In this document: positions 26,127-36,449 of the stretch, in pieces
How the letters are laid out: each line of letters opens with the position of its first letter
Numbering within the stretch: the stretch's first letter is position 1
Source: Glandiceps talaboti
Lineage: Eukaryota; Hemichordata; Enteropneusta; Spengelidae
Assembly (NCBI RefSeq): GCF_964340395.1
Contig: NC_135555.1
Span: 5,375,001-5,439,000 of the forward strand
DNA: 64,000 nt
Direction of reading: 5' to 3'
Notes under the pieces: generated by a model
What the model was told of the DNA's origin: nothing
Database searches by the model: none
The model's input: only the letters and a program-made list of their open reading frames with translations
Translations under genes and position numbers: made by a program

Positions 26127-26271
26127 TCAAGACTATTGTGGGACTAGGAGGTGTGGGAGAAGATGTGTTCAATTCCTCCTTTGTAGCAGTTGGCACACTA
26201 ATAGTTGTAAATGTTTGGGCAAATGTTTCCAGTTGAGTTGGAGATTTTTTGGGAGGTTTTGTTGTCGTTGT

Positions 26272-26317
<46 letters not shown>

Positions 26318-26565
26318 ATTGATGTTAATCTTAGAGTTGTTGGTAAAGCAGAAGTTGTGGTCTCTTCTGTTGTCACTGCCGAAACTGTTGTTGTAGTTGG
26401 TGTCGTCGTCGCTAAAGTAGTTGTGAGATTGAATGTTCTTTGACTACGACTAGGAGATGTGAAAGAATGTGTTAATTCCTTCTCAGCAGCAGTTTGCACA
26501 CTAGTAGTTATAAATGTTGGTGCGAATGTGTCCAGTTTAGTTGTTGTTGTTGTTGTTGGTGGTGG

Positions 26566-26612
<47 letters not shown>

Positions 26613-27356
26613 TTGGTGATTTTGTAGAAACTATTGGTGTCCGTAGAGAAGTTGTTTCATGAAAGGTTGTGACTTTCTTCTCCACAGTAGTTGGTATAAA
26701 TATATTAGTAAAAGTGGCAACCTCTGTTCTCCATTCTGTCCTGTTTGTTTTTACAACGTTTGCTATATTTGGAGTTGTTGGCAGAGTAGTTGTTATATTT
26801 GAGGTAGTCGCATTTGTTGAAATTATTGTTTTATCAAAAGTACTAAACGTGTTGGTGTCTGTGTCATTTGATTTCAACATCTCTGTTGTTGGGAGAACTT
26901 TGTTTTCAGTCAAATTTGTGGCGTTATTTGTTTCATCTTTTCTTGTGAGTGGCATAAATGTTAGCTTACCATCAGTTTCTGTTGTAAAATTTGTTGAAAT
27001 CTTGGAGTCATCATCAATGTTCTTATCCAACCACATAATGATGCTCTCCTCTTTGGTTGTTGTTAAGGATTTTGTTGATGCCAGTCTTGTGTCTGGGATT
27101 GATGTATTTATCGATAGATGGGTTTTATCCTCATCTTCGTTTCTTGTTCCAGCATTTTCAGAATTTTCTGATCTCTGTGTTGTTGATCCCGCTGATGATA
27201 ACTCCATCGCCAAGGGATTTGGAGAAGGGTTTGATACTTCCGAGGTTTTTGTAGTCTTAGTAAAAGGTGAAGAGCCCAATGTTGTTTCATCGCTGGGTGA
27301 CACTTCTGGGGAATGTAATGCTGATTTAACTGTTGAGAAATTGTATACTAAGCCTT
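1..27356 (-). CDS. Giant Thr-rich mucin, single PTS exon (partial, runs off left edge)
   Basis: The minus frame whose plus-strand triplets begin at positions 1, 4, 7 and so on has no stop from 27,375 down to base 1, about 9,100 codons. It is dominated by Thr with Ser, Pro, Glu, Ala, Leu and Val and has no Cys in the repeat, as expected of a densely O-glycosylated mucin domain. Residues encoded at 27,356-25,600 are non-repetitive, Ser/Thr/Asn/Asp-rich and interrupted by poly-Thr and poly-Ser; the rest is a 155-residue tandem repeat. Each unit carries N-glycosylation sequons NFT and NVT. An in-frame stop at 27,376-27,378 means the exon begins downstream of it; the best acceptor is tgcctccag (AG at 27,358-27,357), with tttctcaacag (about 27,334) as an alternative. 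There is no signal peptide here, so 5' exons are missing, and 3' exons lie off the window. Which mucin it is, and whether it is secreted or membrane-bound, cannot be said. Confidence 0.82.
491..11690 (-). repeat. Higher-order repeat, 9-unit (4,203 bp) and 8-unit (3,735 bp) blocks
   Basis: Private variants recur at fixed spacing. The change ttcaagctag is at 2,831, 7,034 and 10,769 (spacings 4,203 and 3,735). The change gtagtccgttcc is near 3,309, 7,511 and 11,247, again 4,203 then about 3,735 apart. The two spacings differ by one basic unit. The order of unit variants is the same in each block, so blocks of 8-9 units were duplicated together rather than each unit arising alone. Confidence 0.85.
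14985..21550 (-). repeat. Higher-order repeat, two ~3,285-bp blocks of seven units
   Basis: The rare variant gtagttacagcagg occurs at 15,374 and 18,659, and tttctacattggtggtc at 16,281 and 19,566. Both pairs are exactly 3,285 bp apart. Between them every unit variant has a matching partner in order, which marks a recent tandem duplication of seven units. Confidence 0.85.
21480..24350 (-). repeat. Higher-order repeat, ~1,872-bp block of four units
   Basis: An extra gtt codon in ggagttgttgttgttgtc is present just after 21,481 and just after 23,353, and the variant gttgttagagaag is at 22,139 and 24,011. Both pairs are 1,872 bp apart, or four 468-bp units. This block sits beside the 3.3-kb blocks and shows that the exchange unit varies along the array. 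Confidence 0.85.
26069..26125 (-). repeat. (GTT)n microsatellite coding poly-Thr
   Basis: About 57 bp of uninterrupted GTT on the plus strand, read as ACA (Thr) codons in the mucin frame. It marks the decayed end of the tandem array. Confidence 0.9.
26273..26317 (-). repeat. (GAT)n microsatellite coding poly-Ser
   Basis: About 45 bp of TGA/GAT repeat on the plus strand, read as TCA (Ser) in the mucin frame. It adds a run of roughly 15 serines, potential O-glycan acceptors. Confidence 0.85.
26540..26611 (-). repeat. (GTT)n/(GGT)n tract coding poly-Thr with Pro
   Basis: About 70 bp of GTT repeat interrupted by ggtggtggt. In the mucin frame it reads as Thr runs separated by three Pro codons (CCA). 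Confidence 0.85.
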
Positions 27357-27378
27357 CTGGAGGCAGGATTGTATTTTA

Positions 27379-28324
27379 AACCTTTGATATATGAATCACA
27401 CAAATATACCTTTTATTTCAGGGAATATCTTACCAGTTTGACATCACCATTTGAAAATATATGTAAATTTGTAAACTTTAGCTGATGGTTGTTGTGCATG
27501 TCATTGTATTTAGTCAGTAATGACATCAGTAGTTCGTACTGTAACTCTCCCTTCAGATCTTGTTAGTTTTGAATTACGCTGCTCAGTTAATGAATACACT
27601 AATTTGTACAATTTCTTGCATTACTTGTCACAACAGAAGCCACAATATATTGTAAAGCCAAGTTTGCATAAATTAAATATCATGGATGGTGCACTTAGCA
27701 TACAGATTCACTACTCATTAACCCTGTCATCAATGTCTTGATAATCCCAGAGCCTATTAAAATGGCAATAGTGATGAGAATTAAAAAGGTTATATATTTG
27801 GATAATTAATCATCAGTATAACTTTACTCTGTTATATACTTGTAAAAGCAGTGGAAAAACATAGACCAAGTCCGTATGTGTAACTAAAGAAATTTGCAAA
27901 AACTAAACAATGTGTAAACAGTCTGTTATTGTACATGTAGAAGGTGGTTTTAAATAAACACACGTAATCACGACATCATGTACAGTCTGCACAATGTCAT
28001 GCATCTGTCACTTCCCCAAATATTTAAACGTCAGTATGAGTTCATTAATTAAAAGGCATGAATGGCCAACAATACTTCCCCAGCCCCTGGGGAGCATACA
28101 CACCATTGCAGTTTCTGTATGCACATGGAATTAAAGATTCAAATTGCAACTTTTATAAAACTTATTCTACCAGGTCCCAATTATAAAGCTGGATTGACGG
28201 GCATAATCATGGTTCAAATGTTGTCCAAAGCCATTCAGAAGCAAAGGGCAACAGTGAGGTTTGACCCTGAAATCTTGATTCCAAGCTGGCCACTCTAACT
28301 AATCGGCCATCATGATGCCACGTT
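27379..28324. other. Intergenic or intronic stretch, no supported gene
   Basis: AT-rich unique sequence 5' of the mucin exon. On the minus strand ctg|gtaagatatt at 27,433/27,432 is a good splice donor 76 bp before the best mucin acceptor, but the phase needed by that acceptor meets a stop (tga at about 27,443) in the putative short exon, so I do not call an exon. A 73-codon plus-strand frame at 27,520-27,741 has no recognisable content. Confidence 0.6.
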
Positions 28325-28576
28325 GTTAAGGAGGTCCACTAGTTACATATTAACCATATATTCTGAATTAAACGTTGCAGGTGTATAGAATATATAGCAA
28401 TAAATTGACATCTGAAAAGAAAAAGGGAGTCACGATATTCCCTACAAAGCTAGAAATCGCCAAAAATGCGTCAAATCACCAAAATCTAAATTTTCATAAA
28501 AACGCGTATCTCACCAAAATCTAAATTTTCATAAAATGCATTCAGTCTTTCCATTTTTTTCAATATGTTTACATTT

Positions 28577-28583
28577 AATCTTT

Positions 28584-28662
<79 letters not shown>

Positions 28663-29210
28663 TTAATCTTTCATATACAGACACCATTTCAGTGCATTAG
28701 CACTGTTCTTTCAGTGGAACCTGTTGCAAGATTACGTACACAGAAAAAAAGGGGACAAACCAGGACAAAATGTTACAGACGCACAGTGTACTTTAAAAGA
28801 TATCCACCCACATTACCAGACTACATTCTTAAGATGTCTTTTAAATATCGATGAGTTCGGAGCTGATCTTATGGATAGGGGTAGATTGTTCCATAGAACA
28901 GCACCACTATAGTGAAATGCCCGTTTCCCATATTCAGTTTTAACTGTAGGGATGTATATGTTACCATTACTGGCCTGTCTTGTGTTATGAAGATGAATTT
29001 GGTTGGAAAGATTGAACATTCCAGTGAGGTAACTAGGTACATTACCTGTTACGGATTTGTAGACGAGTGTTGCCAGTTGGCGCTTCCATCTAATTTGATG
29101 GCTGACCCAACCCAAGTTTTCATATACCCAACCCGTACTAGTATCACGGGGAACGTCGAGAAGCAGTCGACCTGGAGGAGCTCAAGTGTCTTCAAATACT
29201 TTTGATTCGT
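28577..29210 (-). mobile_element. 5'-truncated non-LTR retrotransposon (LINE) 3' fragment
   Basis: Minus frame 29,180-28,813 encodes the C-terminal end typical of LINE reverse transcriptase proteins: a stretch RQLATLVYKSVTG, then HNTRQASNG, then YGKRAFHYSGAVLWNNLP and finally FKRHLK. This matches the conserved R(x)A-F-(x)GA-LWN-LP signature seen after the RT domain in jockey/CR1-like elements. An in-frame stop and loss of frame around 29,184 show it is a dead remnant without RT or endonuclease domains. It ends 3' in an (AAAT)n tract, a common LINE tail, and sits inside repeat copy A. Confidence 0.82.
28581..28664. repeat. (TTTA)n microsatellite
   Basis: About 20 copies of TTTA on the plus strand. 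On the minus strand it is the (AAAT)n tail of the LINE fragment, so it probably grew from the element's 3' end. Confidence 0.92.
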
Positions 29211-30265
29211 AATGATTCATTCCATTTTCTTGTCCCAAATTACTTAAATGATATCAAAAAAAAGGATCATCGGTTTCGAGTTATTTTGAGGGTCTATAAA
29301 TATATTTTTCGTTCCAAATTCTATATCTATAGAGAATTTGACGAAATATACTAGAATTAACCATAGCTTCTTATCTAAACTCTGTCAGGGGTAATTGTAT
29401 AATATTTATAACACTTTTTACAGGTAATATTTTTTGTCATCCCACAAAGTGAAATTCCCTTATTTTACCCGTAAAAAGTGTTATTTAGGCGCTTGTGAAT
29501 GGCGCGTGTTGTGACTGACCTTTGACCTGATCGTAGAGTAGTGTAGGTGGCCTTATTTTGTGGTACTTTGGCTAGTTTCATTCTAATCGTACTAAAATTA
29601 TGTAGAATAATCAAAATTTAAGATAACACACAAAGGCAAAGATTTCAACTTTGACATTATGTTTCCTACGTTATTCGACATTCGCACAAATTGCAAACGA
29701 CTGCGATTCGATTTTTTCGGTTTCTTTTCTTTGGACAAATGATTAACAAAATTATTTTTTTCTTCATCAGAAAACAATTTTGTGTTTTCTATAAGAAGTG
29801 ATATAGTGATGTTGGGATTTTATTTTATGTCTTGTAAGTGTGACATGTATTAGCAAATGCTTGTTCATTTGTTTGTTGTATACATTCTTACCTTAAAGAC
29901 GTGAAACTGAAAGTAACATAGCATGCAATAGACAAGGGTTTCTATATTTCGACGTGACGTACATGAATGACAAACATGTATTATGGCAGTAATAATTGTT
30001 TGAATATAAGTGTCTTAAGGTTTGATGTAGTGTCAATTAGAACACGGTACAGTGTTTTCGACGTGTACGCACTGTGGAGTTGGTTTATGCGTATTTCAGG
30101 CACTGTAAAACAAACGCACATTATACTGCAATGTGTGTACCTACCTTTACATCATAATATATTCATTGTTCCTCCTATATGTGATGACCAACTCATAAAC
30201 CATTATTCAAAAATATTTTTCCTTGAATCAAAATAATCGACGGAATATTAGTTTAATATGTCGTT

Positions 30266-33193
30266 CCTACAAAGTGCGTCATGCGCAGAACAATGCGCAA
30301 TGTGCTGGGTAGGTTAGTAATTGGTTTTCGAGTATCTGGGCATAGTTTGTCCGTATTTTCTAAACTTGGTCGACCTAGGTCTATACATTGCTGTAATCCA
30401 TGTTCTTGTAATTGGTTCATCGCTTGATACCAACTTAAAGTTTCAAACTACCAGGAAGTGGGAAGACCATAAAAGCAAATGCTATATGATGCATAATACA
30501 AGACGTTATACTGGATACATGGAGAACAGGAACTTCGTTGGTAAGGTTAGCTTGGAAAAATGAATATATTGCATTTTGCTTGCCACTTGCTCTGCGAATG
30601 ACCATGAAAGCACATATATCCACTGTATGCCACATTAGTTCAAGGTATGAAATAGAACTTTATCGTATTAAGGTGTATTTTCTGTGGACGATTTACTTCA
30701 AGACTAGTTTTAGGCAATCAAAACATTTATAAGCCTTCAGAATCCATTATAATTAAAAATTTGCTTCTAGTTCTTTTAAAAGAATAAGAAAAATATGTTT
30801 ATATTGTATATGGTTAGTGTTAATCGCATTGCCATTTCTTACTTAGACTGTACACATAATTTTATGTTGGACATCAAACATATCTTGCAGTCCGAGTCCT
30901 TGGCGTTATGGCCGTCCCTCCAAACCATTTACTATGACTCTGTGACTTGCATCTAACAATGACGTATTTTCAAAAATAATTACATTTCAGAATTATGTGA
31001 CATGTCATCACTCAGATGTTCATACATATATGGCTATGTTGATTATATTGTTATATATATATATGTCTGTAAGGTATGCATCAACGAATTAAAATTCCCA
31101 ATTAACAAAGCAATGACTACACCAAACTAGTTCCTGGTGGGAATATTTTCCTAGTGGTAAACACTGTAAGTACAAATTATGCAATCTTAAAACTGATACA
31201 TGTATATTGTTATTATCCATATGTTCGTATCAGTTATGTAGAGATTGTCTTTCAATTGAACAGTCTATCTCAATGTCTGATGAACTTCCCATTCGTTTAC
31301 TTTTGGGCCCAGAACAAAAACAAGAATGGTTGACAGAGAAAACAAGAACTTTGATCGTTCATAAGAAGGAAAGTATGCGTGTGATGTAAATTTCAATGCA
31401 TGGCCCTGGCCTGACTGTTACCTACTAACCCACGTTTACGCCCTCAGCCTCCAGTGGTGTCATCTCATTAATAATGATTAGAAGTTTCAACTGATCACAA
31501 GTATTTCATTTTTATCATTACGCAAATTCGAACTAAGCAGACTAAAACAGTTTTTATTATTTATATTATTTTTAATAGTGTCATCATTATTGTAAATATC
31601 ACTGAATGAGCGTCAGAAGCTGCTTTTCAATGAGGCGCCAAATGAATACATCGACATCAACCATAGGATAATTCTTCCTATTTTCTGTCCATGTGGTATT
31701 TGATAGTACAACGACCCAATGTCGGCATGTCACAAAAACTTGTATTTCATGTTTCATATTTCAGGACAAGATATTAATTACACGCATACACAATACCCGA
31801 AAAGGAATCTGAAACATGCGTGATATGGAGTGATAAGAAATTACAAAATTAACAATGTATTTTTCTTGCAAATAACGTTGACCTGCTGAATTTTGCATGT
31901 GCTTCCACCAATGTGGATATCCAGTGTCAGTTATCAATTCAATGCGACTTTAGAGAAGGTGTCATCTTTGCCAAGGGAAGCTTGTATCAATTCACATGAT
32001 CAGAGTAATACCATCCCTTTTCCACCAAAAGATTTTTAACATCTTACATTCTAATAGACAATTCATTATTTCCTGAAGCACCTTTAACAGCTTGGCGTCG
32101 CGATACCAATCTTAGAGATATGGTGGTCCATACAGAACAACATGGTTTGGAAGTTAATGCTGGTTCATTTCCATGCGATCGTACTCGATGTTGTACATGT
32201 CGTTTCATTATTAATACTAACCATGTTTTCGGCCCTAAGAACAGTGTGGCTGTTACGAGTAGATTTTCTTGTATCAGTACTAACGCAGTGTATTGCATCA
32301 CATGACAAATCGTTTCGTGGAACATCTCCGTCTCACCAGACAAAAGAATCGTAACTATCCTGTATCTGTGCGTTTTATTACTAACCATCATAGTGTATCA
32401 GAGATGTCTATTTCAGGAATTTGTAAGGTTTCTGGTGATGAGAATCGATTGATGTTGAAGGAGGAGGAGGAGGAAATCATTTTCCATCTCGGAACGCTGG
32501 AGCCCCACGGAATTAATAGATTATTTACATCATTCCCGACTTTCTAACTGTACGCATATTCTTTTTGGTTCTTTTTGGTGCGCGTGGCTTTTACCGTTTA
32601 TAAGAACTTGCAGTGTGTCGTTCTATTCCATAACATTTAGATATAGTCAGGTGATGACCTGCTACATATCTTGCCTTGATATCCTATGACAAAGAATATT
32701 GATTTGAAACGTCAGGATTTCATTTATTTATCATGTCTGTTCTACTCATCACTTTTGCACTTCTACATCTCTATGAAATGAAATGAGGAATTCATTTCGC
32801 ATTTAGAGGCCATCAGCCCAAAATACATGTACGAGCAAATGAAGCAAGACGAAAAGGCACAATGATTGCATACGTACATGGAACGAAACAATACAACCGA
32901 AAACGTGTCAAAAATAAACATAACTTAAGAAGTGGAAAAGTTTTCTCTCAATCTATATGCCTTATAAATATACACCTCTGTATTGCTATATGATTGTAAG
33001 ATTTACAAATGGGTCCATATCATTGGAAATCTTTTGAAGTAATCATACTGTTTTTGGAAATGGATTATCGACACTAAAATATAAATTACAAGTGAAAGTA
33101 CAAACATTATTGTTAATTAGTTTTACAGGAATAATATTTTAGAAATACCATTGGTCGAATTGAACAGTTAGATGGCCATACTACGACTACAAC
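30266..33193. other. Intergenic, nothing recognised
   Basis: AT-rich unique-looking sequence with only short chance frames on both strands. No protein signature, tRNA-like boxes or long repeat was found. A short ggaggaggagg run lies at 32,460-32,472. Confidence 0.5.
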
Positions 33194-33556
33194 TGCCGAC
33201 ATCAGACCGTGGACGAACGAAACCTGTTACAAACAGGGAAAGTAAACAACTGAATTGGATTAATAACGCTTGGCACAGCTTGTTGGCAGTACCAGAGACT
33301 TGTATTACATTCCATCATTCCATAAGAATAGTTTTATGGTCACATATTTTAACAGTTCACGTTCATAAATTAATTTCCAGTTCCCCTGTATATCACATAC
33401 ACATAAAGAGGCCATAAACCAGTTCTTATCAAACCATGGTGTGCAATACAAATTTGTGCTGTTCTAACATGCTGAGCCAAGTGTTATTAATCCAATTCAG
33501 TTGTTTACTTTTTCTGTTTGTAACACGTTCTGTTCGTAGATGGTGTGATGTCGGCA
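33194..33556. mobile_element. Foldback (inverted repeat) element, likely MITE
   Basis: Two arms of 148 bp, 33,194-33,341 and 33,409-33,556, are imperfect inverted copies around a ~67-bp loop. Matching pieces are tgccgacatca with tgatgtcggca, gttacaaacag with ctgtttgtaac, and aactgaattggattaataac with its complement. There is no coding capacity. The symmetry suggests a non-autonomous DNA transposon or one that could form a long hairpin RNA. Confidence 0.75.
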
Positions 33557-34160
33557 TTTGTTTCAATTGACCTTAATGATCAGTCATAACTACCTACTAC
33601 ATGTGGTATGTTTTGATTGTCACGAAAGCTTAGTAATATTGTATCAATTGGAATCTTCTATATTAAGTGGTAGTTAAATAACTCTTTTGACCGTAGATAC
33701 CGCAGTACTTACGGGATTAATTGTACTATTTCAATATAACATTTCTAAAGGATACTGATATAAGGAGTGTAACAGTCTAGAAAGTTTGAAAGTGTAGTTC
33801 GTCAATTTGATGGAATTAGTCCCCTCGTTCCATTCAAACTAATGATTTTCGAACATACTACACTGTCGCGTGCTAAAAATAATGCTTCCTGGTCCCTTCG
33901 TAAGATTAATTCCCGTTACATCCACATGCAGCATATAGTCAAAGTTCCTTCACATATCTGTTACATAAATCTCCCTAACAGACAAACATATTTTTCATAG
34001 TCCATGACGTATGACGCCCAACTTAAAATAGACATTCCGTTCAGTCTGCAAATGCTTATAGGGCATGTATTATTTCCTTATAATAATATTTTCAATATTT
34101 TGTTTTCTGGTGGAATGTTAATACCAACGAAGTTGGAAGGAGCTTATGTTTTCAACCCAT
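33557..34160. other. Intergenic, nothing recognised
   Basis: Unique AT-rich sequence between the foldback element and the microsatellite/SINE. No gene signature was seen on either strand. Confidence 0.5.
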
Positions 34161-34162
34161 TT

Positions 34163-34275
34163 TGTCTGTCTGTCTGTCTGTCTGGTTGCCTGTCTGTCTG
34201 GTTGCCTGTTTGTCTGTCTGCCTGTTTGTTTGTTTGTTTGTTTGTTTGTTTGTTTGTTTGTTTGTTTGTTTGTTT
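34163..34275 (+). repeat. Compound (CTGT)n/(GTTT)n microsatellite
   Basis: CTGT repeats with two interruptions pass into about 13 copies of GTTT. The short frames rich in Cys/Leu/Val/Phe here are by-products of the tetranucleotide repeat. Confidence 0.92.
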
Positions 34276-34289
34276 TATTTGTTTGACTT

Positions 34290-34575
34290 TGTAGGTTGGT
34301 CGGTGGCAGAGCCGTTAGCTCTTACGCCTCTTATCTCTGCAGGCTGGGTTCGAACCCGGCAAGCGTCGGCTGGGTTTGATTAAACTTTAACCAGGTCTGT
34401 ATATAAGAATGGTGATGCTCAAACTGTGGAACAAAGCAGCTTTTCCCTGGGTACGCCAGTTTCCTCCTGCCTCTTGACCATTAGAGAACGAGGGCGCTGC
34501 TCTTGTGGCGATCATTAACTAATTTTCGAACATATTATGGGTGAATAAAGAAGACGATGATGATGATTATTATTT
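34290..34575 (+). mobile_element. tRNA-derived SINE
   Basis: The head resembles a tRNA gene: an A-box-like ggtggcagagccgttagc at about 34,300 and a perfect B box ggttcgaaccc at 34,347. These make up an internal RNA polymerase III promoter. A tRNA-unrelated body follows (cagtttcctcctgcctcttg near 34,460), then gtgaataaagaagacgatgatgatgatt and an A/T-rich simple tail. The order head, body, simple tail is that of a SINE. No cloverleaf can be completed, so it is not a working tRNA. Confidence 0.8.
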
Positions 34576-35030
<455 letters not shown>

Positions 35031-35049
35031 TAATATATCATGTAAATTT

Positions 35050-35105
35050 TATCAGTTGCCTGATGATCGCCGAGGAAGCGTGAAACTCTGAGTAACGACT
35101 TATGA
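35050..35105 (+). other. Hammerhead-ribozyme-like motif, copy 1
   Basis: Core ctgatga at 35,060-35,066, 15 nt later gaaac at 35,082-35,086. Between them cgc-cgaggaa-gcg forms a 3-bp stem II. The next bases ctctgag could make a minimal stem III, followed by a gta cleavage-type triplet. Stem I could pair agttg (35,054) with cgact (35,096), with one mismatch near the core. The pair next to ctgatga would be U-U rather than G-C, which weakens the call. Short hammerheads of this kind are known in Penelope-like retroelements. Confidence 0.4.
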
Positions 35106-35111
35106 CATACT

Positions 35112-35146
<35 letters not shown>

Positions 35147-35325
35147 ATGTACTATATATGAACTCAGTGTATGTAAAATGTCTATGCTGGAGTAAACACT
35201 GCTCAATACATATGTATGTAGGGTGGTGTAAATAACACAGTCTCAAGCAAGATACTAGTACACAGGAGCTGTTACTTGTTTGATACTATGTTATATATGT
35301 GTGTGTGTGTGTGTGTGTGTGAATG
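35106..35325 (+). repeat. (TG)n microsatellites
   Basis: Two GT-repeat runs, about 35,124-35,146 (preceded by TA repeats) and 35,297-35,321. The intervening ~150 bp contains ggagtaaacactgctcaatac and is otherwise unremarkable. Confidence 0.85.
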
Positions 35326-36327
35326 ATAATAGTATCAAAATGCTGATTATATTGTGCCTCAGAAGGGTACATTGTGAGTCGCTAGGCAGATTGTGTGAAA
35401 AATTGCATGTAAAATAGATGAATGGCTTTCACGCATTTATATACCCAGAAATATATCATTAACAACATCAGGTGAAAGAATGTTGCTCAGAAATTGAATG
35501 TTTTGTATTTCAAACTATGACGGGAGGGGGTAAAAAAATAACTCGATCCGGGTTTAAAGGTATTGAGGTCCCCGAAATGCGTGTAAGTCGTATTGTAAAT
35601 TACGTAAAATAGCTTCTTGGCAGAGTGTTTCATTGTTGCCACGAGAAGAGCAAAATGATTCCGAAGAAACATTTTCGGTTTTCTTTTCATTTTTACGCCA
35701 TTTACTAGCTATAATCCTTGAAATGACGTTGAATGGCTCAATCTTACTGCATAATTCAGTGGGAAAGGGGGAGAGAATGGTTCTTAACCTGATTATGGTA
35801 GATGGCACATACTGCCACATCGGTGATAAAAAAGACAAGACTTATAAGAATGAACCCCAACGTAGTAATTACGGACTTTCTTCATAACTCAAAATCGATA
35901 CAGCCAATGTACTGTTATATTCAATAAGCCATCCTCTTTCTAGTGACCTAAATAACTTAAATATATCAATACAATCACAGGTCGAGTCAGGTCGAATATC
36001 TTTGTGTCGCATAATCTTGTCATGATTAAGATTTTATAGGATTGTGTAATGACACTTGTGTTTATGTAGTTTGGTATAGGTTATTTTCACAGTAAGTTGA
36101 ATCTTTTAAAGCAGCCGCAGAGTATTCGGTTTCAGAGTTGGCTTTATTGTTACAATCTTGTAGATATCTTGCAATACCACTCCCGGACAAAATGGTACGT
36201 CTTAAAGCAACCGTGACTCATTTGTAGGTATGTTACACTGACAGAAGCTTTATTTAATTTGTCTTTTAAAAACTTTTATGTACTCCTTGTACTACTAAAT
36301 GTGTACGCAGTAAATTGGGCACCAATC
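35326..36327. other. Intergenic, nothing recognised
   Basis: AT-rich unique sequence. Overlapping short frames exist on both strands between 35,487 and 35,887 but none has a domain, good codon context or splice support. Confidence 0.5.
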
Positions 36328-36360
36328 GGGGGGGGGGGGGGTTAAGAGCGCCGTCAATAT

Positions 36361-36444
<84 letters not shown>
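36328..36444. repeat. Poly-G tract and (CT)n microsatellite
   Basis: A run of 14 G at 36,328-36,341, then 81 bp of CT repeat at 36,364-36,444 directly abutting repeat copy B. Confidence 0.93.
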
Positions 36445-36448
<4 letters not shown>

Positions 36449-36449
36449 C

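Larger units (their letters stand above)
28325..30265 (+). repeat. Unnamed interspersed repeat, copy A (interrupted by a LINE)
   Basis: From ttaaggaggtccactag at about 28,325 to about 30,265, this sequence matches, with moderate divergence, the reverse complement of 36,450-37,850. Shared landmarks include gaatatatagcaat, caccaaaatc, tttcgagttattttga, the block around tgacctttgac, tgcaaacg, acattatac-ggcaat and catcataatatattcatt. The match breaks at about 28,575 and resumes at about 29,210; the ~630 bp between holds the LINE fragment. No convincing open frame or terminal inverted repeats were seen, so the class is unknown. Confidence 0.8.

Noticed and set aside
20-26236. Val-rich 8,738-residue plus-strand protein
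   Set aside because: It is the complement of the mucin repeat, has no domain or start context and ends where the repeat ends. The minus frame is better supported.
26669-27379. Plus-strand frame of 236 residues
   Set aside because: Antisense shadow of the non-repetitive part of the mucin exon, which shares composition and frame with the rest of the mucin.
27433-27485. Small upstream mucin exon ending at ctg|gtaag
   Set aside because: The donor is good, but the phase required by the mucin acceptor meets a tga in this segment; the acceptor side is also unclear.
34297-34370. Functional tRNA gene
   Set aside because: A and B boxes are present but the arms do not fold into a cloverleaf, and a SINE body and tail follow.
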